A stretch of 64,000 nt of DNA, from the NCBI GenBank assembly GCA_963757945.1, contig CAVWTN010000002.1, positions 620,001 through 684,000 on the forward strand, given 5' to 3'. The position numbers and the translations under genes are program-made. Within the stretch, counting starts at the first letter, position 1; each line of letters starts with the position of its first letter. Under the pieces are notes generated by a model. The model was not told the origin of the DNA, searched no databases, and saw nothing but the letters and a program-made list of their open reading frames with translations. Shown here piece by piece: positions 24,867 to 32,978 of this stretch. The stretch comes from CAVWTN01 sp963757945. Its GTDB lineage: Bacteria > Vulcanimicrobiota > Vulcanimicrobiia > Vulcanimicrobiales > Vulcanimicrobiaceae.

Positions 24867-27404
24867 TCAGCGCGTGACGCCGAGCTTCAAGAAGATCGTA
24901 CGCGGGCGCGAGTAATGCGGCCCCTGGGCGTTCAGGTAGGTGATGTAATAGTTGGAGTTCAGTAGGTTCTCGACTCCGACGGCGAGCATCACGCCGTGCG
25001 CCAATTCGAAGCCCTTCTCCGCGCTGAACGTGAGGTGCGGCGTCACCTTGCATCCGTCGGAGCCGGCGCCGCCGGGGGGCGCCGGGCAATATGGGTTCCG
25101 CACCGGAGCTTGGAGGTGCGTATCGATCGTCTCGTCGCTCGGCGCCGTGGAGAGCCCGCTTCCGTACTCTCCGTCGAACGAGAGATAGCCGCCGTGCGCA
25201 TCGTTCTGCAGGAGCCCGCCGCTGACGGCCCAGCGCTGATCGTGATCGGCCGGTATCCAGTCGGGGGCTTGTCCCACGCATTGCGCCAGGAGTTGCGTCT
25301 CGCAGTCCTTGACTTCCGCCTGCGTCCGTGATGCCGAGAAATACACGCGCCCGCCGCGCGCCAGCGGCCGCACCGCATACGCCGTGTAAACGGTCGCGCG
25401 GCCCGCGCCGTAATTGATGTCCTGATGCAGATTCGACGTGCCGACTTGGACGTCGTCGATCCAGTGCGCCGAATTCTTCTGCATGATGCGTAGCCCGACT
25501 TGCGCGGCGCCGAGCGGGGTCTGACCTCCGATCTCATAGACGGAGTCGCGCTGCGCGTGAAGGTCGAACGGCGAGCCGGCCGTCACGGAGTTGCTGCCGG
25601 CCGTGCACTGCGCCGCCGTCACGGCCGGCAGCGCCGGATTGGCGGAGTTCGGAGCCGGTGGATTGACGCACGCCGCCGCGGACGGCGAGACGTTCTCGAA
25701 CGAATACGGCGTGAAGAAACGTCCGTAGTAGACGTAGGCGCTCGAGCGCGGCCCGAAGGAGCGGGTCACTTTGAAGCGCGGGCTCAGCATGGATTCCGCC
25801 GCCCTGAACTCCGTTGAGGCGAGCTGGAAAGCGTCGGCCCGCAGTCCGTAATCGAGTTCGTAGTTCGGCGAGAGCTTCCACGTGTCTTGAACGTACGCGC
25901 TTTCGGTATGGCCGGTATTCGGCGCGTCATCGAGGACGTCGAAGCGGGCGGCACTGAAATAATTGTTCGGTTGGAAGGCGATATCGTAGGCCTTCGTCAC
26001 ATCCGTGAGGTCGTAGTTCACGCCGGCGCGAACCTCGTGTTTGTCGCTGCGCAGCGTGTAGTCGGCATTGAATTGGTAGTCGAGCGACGTGCGGTCGGCG
26101 AACGTGCTGAGCGCGCAATCCGAGAGGCCGCCGGTCGGCGACCCCTGCAGGTAAAGGGCGTTGAGCGCGGCGTTCGCGCAGAGAGCCGGCGTCGCCCCCG
26201 GCGGCGTGGGGAGCGAAGGCTTCTGCGGATCCTGCAACGCGAGCGCGGTATCGTTCGTGTAGTCACCCGCGTCGAGCAGCCGCGTTCGCTTCACCGACGG
26301 ACCGAACGAGAGCGTGCCGCGGTCGCCGATCGCGTGATGGTATTGGAGCGCGGCGAACAGATCGTCTTGACGTTCGGTATCGTCGGTTGCAGCCGGGACC
26401 GCGACGCCCGCGTCGCCCGTGATGTCGTTTGGGATCTGATAGGTTTGCAGCGCGTGCGTCAGCGTCAGATTCACGAAGTCGTTGCCACGCGGCAGCGTTA
26501 GGCGGAGCATCTGGTCTGCGTTGCTGCCGCGATCGTGGTAGGCGGTGGGACCCGGCGGATCCAGGGCGCGTCCCTCGCTCTCGTTCCGCATCGAGGCTAG
26601 GAACGAGCCGCCCTTCCCGATTGGAAGATGCACCTGCGCCGTCGAGTCGAAAATCGAGCTCGCGCCGCCCTTGAGATCGATCGAATACCCGGGCGGACCG
26701 GGCTTCGAAATCGTGGCGACGTTCACGATCGCACCGAAGCGTAGACCGTACTGCGCCGGGTATGCGCCCTGCATGACGTCGATGAAGGCGGCGTTCGAAG
26801 GATCGAACTCGGTGCCGATCGCGCGATTGATCTCGATCGGCAGCTGGACCCCGTCGACGATGTAATTGATGTCGCCATGGTCGCCGTTGACGTGAACCGC
26901 GCCGTTCGCGCCGCGCGAGAATCCCGGCGCTTGGAGCAGTTGTTCGGAGAGGTTCCCGCTGTGCGCGCTGCGCGCCAGCGCGGCGTTGCTCAACGTGACG
27001 TCCGCGCCGCTGCGCCGGCCGACCGGAGCGCGCACGCTCACGGCGGTTCGGCCGATCTCCTTGAGTTCGCCGAGCGCAAGCTCGAGCGCGGCGCCTGCAC
27101 GCGTCAGGACGACCGCTTGCGACTTCGTGTCGTGGCCGAGCGCGGCGGTGACGGTGTAGTCGCCGGCCGTCAAGCCGGGGAACGCGAAGCGTCCCTGTGC
27201 GTCCGTCAGCGTCCGCAAGTTCAGCCCGGCGCCCGCGAGGGTGACGGAGGCCCCGGCGGCGGGCTTCCCCGCGAGCGTGACCGTGCCGTTCAACGCGATC
27301 GTCGATTGGGCGGGTTCGGGCTGGGACCAAGCCGGCACGGCGAACGCCGATGCCGCAAGAAGCAGGGCAGCGGCGAGCGCGCCGCTCCGGAGACGATGGT
27401 GCAT
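24867..27404 (-). CDS. TonB-dependent receptor with CarboxypepD_reg N-domain
   Basis: Outer-membrane active transporter of 845 residues. Signal peptide (MHHRLRSGALAAALLLAA, cleavage near AWSQ), a carboxypeptidase-regulatory-like beta-sandwich at about 35-110 (VTLAGKPAAGASVTLAG), a plug domain with NYIVDGVQLPIEIN and VMQGAYPAQYGLRFG, then a 22-strand-type beta barrel. The substrate is unknown. The last residues (FLKLGVTR) lack the usual terminal aromatic. Start ATG 27404 selected by GAGGA at 27411-27415 and the signal peptide. It lies downstream of a small membrane protein on the same strand. Confidence 0.9.
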   Translation of the reverse strand: MHHRLRSGALAAALLLAASAFAVPAWSQPEPAQSTIALNGTVTLAGKPAAGASVTLAGAGLNLRTLTDAQGRFAFPGLTAGDYTVTAALGHDTKSQAVVLTRAGAALELALGELKEIGRTAVSVRAPVGRRSGADVTLSNAALARSAHSGNLSEQLLQAPGFSRGANGAVHVNGDHGDINYIVDGVQLPIEINRAIGTEFDPSNAAFIDVMQGAYPAQYGLRFGAIVNVATISKPGPPGYSIDLKGGASSIFDSTAQVHLPIGKGGSFLASMRNESEGRALDPPGPTAYHDRGSNADQMLRLTLPRGNDFVNLTLTHALQTYQIPNDITGDAGVAVPAATDDTERQDDLFAALQYHHAIGDRGTLSFGPSVKRTRLLDAGDYTNDTALALQDPQKPSLPTPPGATPALCANAALNALYLQGSPTGGLSDCALSTFADRTSLDYQFNADYTLRSDKHEVRAGVNYDLTDVTKAYDIAFQPNNYFSAARFDVLDDAPNTGHTESAYVQDTWKLSPNYELDYGLRADAFQLASTEFRAAESMLSPRFKVTRSFGPRSSAYVYYGRFFTPYSFENVSPSAAACVNPPAPNSANPALPAVTAAQCTAGSNSVTAGSPFDLHAQRDSVYEIGGQTPLGAAQVGLRIMQKNSAHWIDDVQVGTSNLHQDINYGAGRATVYTAYAVRPLARGGRVYFSASRTQAEVKDCETQLLAQCVGQAPDWIPADHDQRWAVSGGLLQNDAHGGYLSFDGEYGSGLSTAPSDETIDTHLQAPVRNPYCPAPPGGAGSDGCKVTPHLTFSAEKGFELAHGVMLAVGVENLLNSNYYITYLNAQGPHYSRPRTIFLKLGVTR

Positions 27405-27458
27405 GAGCGATCCTCGCGATTTCGTGAAGAAACGGCGACGGCACAATCGCCGCCGCGC

Positions 27459-28088
27459 TTAGGCGAGTGCGAGGAACGCGGGCGGCGCCCGAAAGGCTAG
27501 ACGGCGTAAGAGGGCGCGGTGCCCGGAGCCGAGAGGGCGCGCCCTGAAGCGGAAGGCCGAAAGGGACGGACCGTCCGCGGCGGTCGTTTCCATGCGCCCG
27601 GCAATGAGCGCGACGATCCGTTCGCCCGTGCTGCGCGCGAGGCACGCGGTGACGACGAGTGCCACGACGCCCGCGATCGCGGCCGGAAGAATGCGATCCG
27701 GGGCAAGCTCCGCACCTTCGAGTGCGAGCAGGCCGGCCGCCAGCGCGGCCTCAACCGCTACGATCGCGACGACGGTTGAGAGCGAGGAGCCTCGCAGGCT
27801 TGCGCGTATCAGCCCGAGGCGGCGGCGGCGCTCCCGCGCTGCGGCGCCGATCCCAGCCGCCCGTCCGGCGGCGGCGAGCGCCGCCAGAGCGGAAGCGAGC
27901 ATGAGAGCGTGCGGCAGGGATCCGAGCACCATCCCTTCCTCACCGATCGCATGCACGATCGCATGCACGACGACCGCAAACGCGTACACCAGCGCACCGG
28001 TGAGCACCGGCGCGCGCGGAACTCGTCTCATCACCGTTCGAAGGCTCAAGAACCGAGCTTCGGCGTTCCGGCGGCCGTTCACTCTCAT
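27459..28088 (-). CDS. Hypothetical four-helix membrane protein
   Basis: Unrecognised protein of about 209 residues (190 if started at 28031) with four hydrophobic segments: VLTGALVYAFAVVVHAIVHA, HALMLASALAALAAAG, TVVAIVAVEAALAAGLLAL and LPAAIAGVVALVVTACLA. Histidines in the first segment (VHAIVHAIGEEG) could bind a metal or heme. It starts 10 bases after the HNH gene stop and ends 54 bases before the TonB receptor start, so all three may share a transcript and this could be an accessory of receptor-mediated uptake. Both starts lack a good Shine-Dalgarno. Confidence 0.5.
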   Translation of the reverse strand: MRVNGRRNAEARFLSLRTVMRRVPRAPVLTGALVYAFAVVVHAIVHAIGEEGMVLGSLPHALMLASALAALAAAGRAAGIGAAARERRRRLGLIRASLRGSSLSTVVAIVAVEAALAAGLLALEGAELAPDRILPAAIAGVVALVVTACLARSTGERIVALIAGRMETTAADGPSLSAFRFRARPLGSGHRALLRRLAFRAPPAFLALA

Positions 28089-28098
28089 CGGCCGGGGG

Positions 28099-28626
28099 CT
28101 ATTCGATGCGTTCCTCGATCGAGACGTTGTAGAGGAACAGGAACTTGTGCCACTCACCCGGCAGCGTGTTGCGCTTGACGCGAATCCAAGGGATGTACTT
28201 CGGAGCTTTCGGTTTGCGGCGCAGCGGCATGTTCGCGTGCTCGGGCGTACGGTTGTTCTTGCGATTGTTGCAGCGCATGCACGCGCAAACGAGATTCTCC
28301 CAGGTCGAAGGGCCGCTCTTGCTGCGCGGGATCACGTGGTCGACCGTCATCAAACGCTCGCCGCGCAAGCCGCAATACTGGCAGGTGTAATCGTCCCGCA
28401 ACAGCACGTTCTTCTTCGTCAGCGCGACCTTTTGCATCGGGCGCCGCACGTAGTAGAGCATACGAATGATCGAAGGCATGCGCATCTCGAACTTCGGCGA
28501 GGAGAGCATCGACTCACGGCCGTGGACGACCTCCGCCTTGCCCGAGAACAGGAGCTTCACGGCGCGCTGGAAGCTCGTGATGTTCAGCGCCTCATACGTG
28601 AAATTGAGAACGAGCACGTCGCTCAT
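28099..28626 (-). CDS. HNH endonuclease-family protein
   Basis: 175 residues of the HNH family common in Cyanobacteria, Deinococcus and Actinobacteria: N-terminal SDVLVLNFTYEALNI segment, then the zinc-binding HNH fold with CQYCG (82-86), TVDHVIPRSKSG (Asp96, His97) and ENLVCACMRCNNRK (Asn111, Cys116/119). The cellular role of this family is undefined; it is usually a chromosomal housekeeping-type gene rather than a homing enzyme. ATG at 28626 is set by the conserved N-terminus. Confidence 0.88.
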   Translation of the reverse strand: MSDVLVLNFTYEALNITSFQRAVKLLFSGKAEVVHGRESMLSSPKFEMRMPSIIRMLYYVRRPMQKVALTKKNVLLRDDYTCQYCGLRGERLMTVDHVIPRSKSGPSTWENLVCACMRCNNRKNNRTPEHANMPLRRKPKAPKYIPWIRVKRNTLPGEWHKFLFLYNVSIEERIE

Positions 28627-28646
28627 CGCGCCGGCTCCGCGCCCGG

Positions 28647-28681
28647 AAAACGAAGGGAGCGAGACACAGCCTCGCTCCCTT
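28647..28681 (-). terminator. Intrinsic terminator of the pdxS-pdxT operon
   Basis: On the minus strand a perfect 11-bp stem (AAGGGAGCGAG/CTCGCTCCCTT, arms 28671-28681 and 28653-28663) with a 7-base loop, followed by CGTTTT. It lies 170 bases after the pdxT stop and just before the HNH gene, separating the two transcripts. No gene is visible between 28682 and 28853. Confidence 0.75.
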
Positions 28682-28853
28682 GACACACACTCATACGCAT
28701 CGGCCCACGACTCAAAAAGTCGGCCGCGTCACTGGGCAGGATCGCCCCCGAATCTCTCTGCACGTCCATTGACGGTTGTATGATTATGCGCCGCAGCCCG
28801 GGTTCCCCTCGGCGCGTTCCCTCGCGCCGCGAGCAAGCGCTCGGCGCCGCGCG

Positions 28854-29438
28854 TCAGCGGCCGGGCGAAACGAACTCGCGCAAGAAGTACTCGTGGACCC
28901 GCCGGTCGGCCGTCAACTCGGGGTGGAAGGCCGTCCCCATCACGTTCTCCTGACGCACGAAAACGCCGTGCCCGCCGTACGAGGCCACGACCTCGACCCC
29001 GGGGCCCGCGCGCTCGACCCAGGGCGCCCGGATGAAGACCGCGGGAAACGGCTTGGCGCCCAGCGCCGCGACCGTGAGCGGGACCTCGGCCGATTCGACC
29101 TGCCGGCCGAAGGCGTTGCGCCGCACGGTGATGTCGATCAGATCGAGCGTCTTCTGCTCGAGGCCCGCCACGTCGCGAGCCGCGACGATCATCCCCATGC
29201 ACGTGCCCCAGAGCGGCATCCCGGCGCGGACTCGCGCGACGATCGGGCGATCGAGTTCGAAGCGCTCGAGCAAGCGAATCACGGTCGTCGATTCCCCGCC
29301 CGGAATCACGAGCGCGTCGACAGCCGCCAGTTCGCGCTCGTTCTTGACGGCGCTCGCGCGGGCTCCGGCCCCGGCCAGGGCGCGCAAATGCTCGACGACG
29401 TCCCCCTGGACGGCGAGCACACCGACGCTCGGTTTCAC
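28854..29438 (-). CDS. pdxT: Pyridoxal 5'-phosphate synthase glutaminase subunit
   Basis: Hydrolyses glutamine and channels ammonia to PdxS. 194 residues from the GTG at 29438. Class-I amidotransferase triad: nucleophile Cys80 in LWGTCMGM, His172 and Glu174 in AFHPELT; PGGEST at 46-51 forms the oxyanion region. The GTG overlaps the stop of a small secreted-protein gene as GTGA. A longer in-frame extension upstream is only Arg-rich shadow sequence. Confidence 0.94.
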   Translation of the reverse strand: MKPSVGVLAVQGDVVEHLRALAGAGARASAVKNERELAAVDALVIPGGESTTVIRLLERFELDRPIVARVRAGMPLWGTCMGMIVAARDVAGLEQKTLDLIDITVRRNAFGRQVESAEVPLTVAALGAKPFPAVFIRAPWVERAGPGVEVVASYGGHGVFVRQENVMGTAFHPELTADRRVHEYFLREFVSPGR

Positions 29439-29773
29439 TCGGCGGGCTTTGCCCCCGCGTGGCTGCAACGATAATCGACGCGGTTGAGCACGGCATCGAT
29501 CGCGGGTTTCGAGTTCTCGTCGATGCGATAGCGCGTCGTGGAGGCGCCTGCGCGCAACGCGCCGTTGAGCCATTCGATCCGCCCGGAACGTTCGTCGAAG
29601 CGGTAGTGGCCGCGAGCGTTCCCCGCGGCATACGTGCCGTCAGCCAGCAAACTGAACGTGCGGACGGGTGCGCCGGCGCTCGCGCCGGAGGCCGGGGTGC
29701 ACTGCCAAACGCCGAGCAGGCGCTCGTCGAACGGCGCAGACAGCGCCGCCGCCAGGAACGTTGCTGCGAACAT
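29435..29773 (-). CDS. Small exported protein between pdxS and pdxT
   Basis: 112 residues with a short signal peptide (MFAATFLAAALSAP) and a compact beta-rich domain: LLGVWQCTPASG, VRTFSLLADGTYAAGNARGH and YRFDERSGRIEWLNG look like lipocalin-type or META-like strands, with Cys in QCT and YRCSH possibly disulfide-bonded. Function unknown. It starts 11 bases after pdxS ends and overlaps pdxT by four bases, so it is translated as part of the PLP operon. PdxS and PdxT form one complex and are normally adjacent, so the insertion is unusual. Confidence 0.65.
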   Translation of the reverse strand: MFAATFLAAALSAPFDERLLGVWQCTPASGASAGAPVRTFSLLADGTYAAGNARGHYRFDERSGRIEWLNGALRAGASTTRYRIDENSKPAIDAVLNRVDYRCSHAGAKPAE

Positions 29774-29784
29774 ATCCGCCGCGA

Positions 29785-30690
29785 TCAGATCCCGCGCGAT
29801 GAAAGCAGATCGTTTTCCTGGAGCTTGCGCAGATCGATCCCTTCCATCGCCGTGCCGGAGAGCGACTTGTGCGCCGCCACGATCACCGCGGGGTCCTCGT
29901 AATGCGTGCACGCGTCGACGATCGCTTTCGCGAACGCCGCGGGATTCGACGATTTGAAGATGCCGCTCCCGACGAAGAGCCCCTCGGCGCCGAGCTGCAT
30001 CATGAGCGCTGCGTCCGCAGGCGTCGAAATGCCGCCCGCGCAGAACAGGACCACCGGCAACTTCTTCGCTTTCGCGACTTCCCGCACGAGCTCGTAGGGT
30101 GCACCAAGATCGCGTGCGCGCGTGACGAGCTCCTCTTCCGGGACGACCGAAAGCTCGTTGATCCCGTCGCGAATCGCGCGCATGTGCCGCACGGCTTCGA
30201 CGATGTTGCCGCTCCCCGCTTCGCCCTTGCTGCGAATCATCGATGAGCCTTCGGCAATGCGCCGCAGCGCCTCGCCGAGATCGCGCGCGCCGTTGACGAA
30301 CGGCACCTTGTAATCGTGCTTGGCCAAGTGGTACTTGTCGTCGGCCGGCGTGAGCACTTCCGACTCGTCGATGAAATCGATGCCGAGCTCTTCGAGCACG
30401 CGCGCCTCGCCGATGTGCCCGATGCGAACCTTCGCCATGACCGGGATCGTGACGGTATCCATGATCCGCTGCACGAGCGCGAGATCGCTCATGCGCGCGA
30501 CGCCGCCCATCGCACGGATATCCGCCGGGATGCGTTCCAGCGCCATCACGGCGACCGCCCCGGCTTCTTGCGCGATCAGCGCCTGCTCGGGCGTGACGAC
30601 GTCCATGATGACGCCGCCCTTGAGCATCTGCGCGAGTCCGCGCTTGACCTTGACGGTGCCCTTCGAGGGCGTGCCTTCGTTCCCGTTCAC
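29785..30690 (-). CDS. pdxS: Pyridoxal 5'-phosphate synthase lyase subunit
   Basis: Condenses ribose-5-phosphate, glyceraldehyde-3-phosphate and ammonia to PLP. About 301 residues with the family motifs MLKGGVIMDV (catalytic Asp), PVMAKVRIGH (first Schiff-base Lys) and MIRSKGEAG (second Lys). Start choice: AGGAGG lies immediately against an ATG at 30699, too close to function, but nine bases before an in-frame GTG at 30690, which I therefore prefer. First PLP gene of the operon, followed by a secreted protein and pdxT. Confidence 0.95.
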   Translation of the reverse strand: MNGNEGTPSKGTVKVKRGLAQMLKGGVIMDVVTPEQALIAQEAGAVAVMALERIPADIRAMGGVARMSDLALVQRIMDTVTIPVMAKVRIGHIGEARVLEELGIDFIDESEVLTPADDKYHLAKHDYKVPFVNGARDLGEALRRIAEGSSMIRSKGEAGSGNIVEAVRHMRAIRDGINELSVVPEEELVTRARDLGAPYELVREVAKAKKLPVVLFCAGGISTPADAALMMQLGAEGLFVGSGIFKSSNPAAFAKAIVDACTHYEDPAVIVAAHKSLSGTAMEGIDLRKLQENDLLSSRGI

Positions 30691-30714
30691 CTGGTGCATC
30701 CTCCTAGTGTTCCT

Positions 30715-30743
30715 ATCGTAAGACGCCCGTTCAATAGGGACAA
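30715..30743 (-). promoter_or_regulatory. Candidate sigma-70 promoter for pdxS
   Basis: Minus strand TTGTCC (30743-30738), 17-base spacer, TACGAT (30720-30715). Transcription would start near 30708, giving a leader of only about 18 bases to the GTG that is mostly the AGGAGG ribosome-binding site. The match is 4/6 at each box, so moderate support. Confidence 0.4.
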
Positions 30744-30756
30744 TAGAGGCACCGCC

Positions 30757-31197
30757 TCAGGGACCCTTGTCGGGCCGGGCCGATTCCACGGCCTCGGGCC
30801 CCGGATAGGGCGTGTCGGGCGGGCTGACGAGCGGCGTTGGGAGGGGCGGCGAGGTGAAGCGTCGCGGCGTGGCGCGTTCAGTCGGGATCGGGCGGGGCGT
30901 CGGCGGGATGGTCGGTTCCGGCGTGACGCGGGGGTCGGGGAAGGCGGGATCGGTCGCGACGCTCATCACCTGGACTTTTTTCCAGTTGACCTCGGCCGCC
31001 GCGTGCGTCTCGATCGGGACCGGCGTCGCCATGACGTTTTGGAAATAGCCGCCGTTGCCGCCCGCGACTTGACTGAGCACGCGATTGCCCATATTGTTGC
31101 CGATCGCGATCGCGATCAAAAGCACGACGCCGCCGATGACTAGCAGTCCCGACAAACCGATGCGAGGGGAAGACACTTCCCTGACCGTATCGCGCAT
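30757..31197 (-). CDS. Single-pass membrane protein with Pro-rich tail
   Basis: Unrecognised protein of about 146 residues (164 if an upstream start at 31251 is used). One transmembrane helix near the N-terminus (GLSGLLVIGGVVLLIAIAIG) is followed by about 100 residues rich in Pro, Thr and Val (TPEPTIPPTPRPIPTERATP), likely a disordered periplasmic stalk. Divergent from ispE. It ends 66 bases upstream of the pdxS start. Confidence 0.55.
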   Translation of the reverse strand: MRDTVREVSSPRIGLSGLLVIGGVVLLIAIAIGNNMGNRVLSQVAGGNGGYFQNVMATPVPIETHAAAEVNWKKVQVMSVATDPAFPDPRVTPEPTIPPTPRPIPTERATPRRFTSPPLPTPLVSPPDTPYPGPEAVESARPDKGP

Positions 31198-31270
31198 CGG
31201 GCCGCGCAGCCCTCCTTCCACGCGACGCGAACGGGAGGGGTCTTTGTGCACGCGAGCGCACCGTATCGCG

Positions 31271-32134
31271 ATGCCCTCAGTGCGCGCTCCCGCGAAGCTG
31301 AACCTGACCCTGGAGATCCTCGGCCGGCGCGCCGACGGCTATCACACGTTGCGCAGCGTGATGGTGCCGATCGGCCTGTACGACCGGCTGCTCTTCGAGC
31401 CCGCGCCAACGCCGAGTTTTGCGTGCACGCCGCAGACGCTCGCGAAGGACAACTTGGTCCTGCGCGCGCTCGAACGCTCCGGCGTCGCGGCGCCGCTGCG
31501 CGTCGAACTCGAGAAGCAGATCCCCGTCGGCGGGGGCCTGGGCGGCGGCTCGAGCGATGCCGCCGCGACGCTGACGCTCGCGGCGAGCGGAGCGCTCGGG
31601 CCGGTTCCCTCGCAAGACTGGCTCGCGGTAGCCGCGGCGCTGGGATCGGACGTGCCGTTCTTCCTCTGCGGCACGGGGGCCCTGGTCGAAGGGACGGGCG
31701 AACGCGTCACGGCGATCGGGCGGCTGCCGCGCTGGTGGTGTCTGGTCGCTCGCCCGCCCGTCGCGGTCGACACCGCCCAGGCCTACCGCCTGCTGGACGC
31801 TTCCCGGCCCGCGGAGCCGGCGAGCCGGCCGCGCGCGAACGGGGCAGCGCTCGCCGCGGTGGACGCCCTGCAACGGCGCGATTTCGACGCGCTGCACGCC
31901 CTGCTCGCGAACGACTTTCACGACGTCATCCTGGCGGCCTATCCCGCGATCGCGCACGCCCACGGCGCGCTGCGCGAAGCCGGAGCGCCGAAGGTGCTGC
32001 TCAGCGGGTCCGGCTCGTGCATCTTCGCGCTGTTCGAAAGCGAGCTCGCGGCGCGGTCGGTCGCCGAGCGCTGTACGCGCGAAGCGGGCGAGCTTTTCGT
32101 CGTGCCGCTGGTCAGCGACGAACGCTGGCGATGA
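31271..32134 (+). CDS. ispE: 4-diphosphocytidyl-2-C-methyl-D-erythritol kinase
   Basis: GHMP kinase of the MEP isoprenoid pathway. 287 residues from the ATG giving MPSVRAPAKLNLTLEILG, with the N-terminal Lys9 of APAKLNL, ATP loop PVGGGLGGGSSDAAAT, and C-terminal LLSGSGSCIFAL. The frame is open further upstream but without homology. ATGA overlap couples it to the nucleotidyltransferase gene. Confidence 0.94.
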   Translation: MPSVRAPAKLNLTLEILGRRADGYHTLRSVMVPIGLYDRLLFEPAPTPSFACTPQTLAKDNLVLRALERSGVAAPLRVELEKQIPVGGGLGGGSSDAAATLTLAASGALGPVPSQDWLAVAAALGSDVPFFLCGTGALVEGTGERVTAIGRLPRWWCLVARPPVAVDTAQAYRLLDASRPAEPASRPRANGAALAAVDALQRRDFDALHALLANDFHDVILAAYPAIAHAHGALREAGAPKVLLSGSGSCIFALFESELAARSVAERCTREAGELFVVPLVSDERWR

Positions 32135-32898
32135 ACGCGATCGTCTTGGCCGGCGGCGCCCACGACGAAGTGAGCGCTCGGACGGCGGGAGCCGCGAACA
32201 AGGCCTTCGTGCCGATCGGCGGCCGCACGCTCGTGGAGCGGACGCTCGCGGCGCTGCGCGACGTCCCGGCGATCGGGCGCATCGTCGTCGTCGCACCGCG
32301 ACTCACGCACGGCGATCCGGCGCTCGCGCTCGCCGACGAGCGGCGCGAGGACGGCAAGCGGATCAGCGACAGCTTGCGCTTCGGCCTGGCGGGCATGCCC
32401 CCCGACGAGCTCGTGCTCGTCGCGGCCTCCGATCTGCCGCTGCTCACGCGAGCCTCGCTCGAGGAGTTCATCGCGCTCGCGCAAAGCCGCGATGCCGATC
32501 TTTGCTATGCGTGCCTGGGGCGGGCGGCGCACGTCGCGCGTTTCCCCGAAGCCCCGCACACCTGGGCGCGCATGCGCGAGGGGCAGTATTGCGGCGGCGG
32601 CGTCGTTGCGCTGCGCCCGCGCATCATGCAGAGCCTCGAGCTCGTGATCGAACGGCTCGGCGCCGCGCGCAAGAATCCGATGGCGCTCGCCTCGATCTTC
32701 GGCTCGGGAACGCTCGCGAAATATGCGCTCGGTCAGCTCTCGATCTCCGCAGCGGAAAAGCGCGCGAGCGAGCTGCTCGCTGCACGCGTCGCAGCGATCG
32801 TATGCACGCACGCCGAGATCGCCTTCAACGTCGATCGCGCGAGCGACGTAGCGCTCGCCGAGAAGTACGTGTCGTCCGTTTTCCGGGGCGCTCCTTAG
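32131..32898 (+). CDS. MobA/IspD-like nucleotidyltransferase
   Basis: 255 residues with the nucleotidyltransferase start MNAIVLAGG and a signature lysine in ANKAFVPIGGRTLVERTL, followed by VLVAASDLPLLT (metal-binding Asp). The fold is that of MobA, IspD and GlmU. It follows ispE by ATGA overlap, so an isoprenoid role was considered, but the C-terminal half lacks the IspD motifs and resembles NTP_transf_3 proteins of unknown substrate; molybdenum cofactor or sugar-nucleotide work is possible. Confidence 0.7.
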   Translation: MNAIVLAGGAHDEVSARTAGAANKAFVPIGGRTLVERTLAALRDVPAIGRIVVVAPRLTHGDPALALADERREDGKRISDSLRFGLAGMPPDELVLVAASDLPLLTRASLEEFIALAQSRDADLCYACLGRAAHVARFPEAPHTWARMREGQYCGGGVVALRPRIMQSLELVIERLGAARKNPMALASIFGSGTLAKYALGQLSISAAEKRASELLAARVAAIVCTHAEIAFNVDRASDVALAEKYVSSVFRGAP

Positions 32899-32978
32899 GG
32901 CACCCCTCGTAGTAGGTGCCTTTACGAGGCGCTCGATCGGCACACGTGCGCGCCGCTGGCGCACCAAGGAGAACGGCG

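Noticed and set aside
32131..32898. Calling the gene after ispE an IspD
   Set aside because: Adjacency to ispE is suggestive, but the C-terminal IspD motifs are missing; left as a generic MobA-like nucleotidyltransferase.
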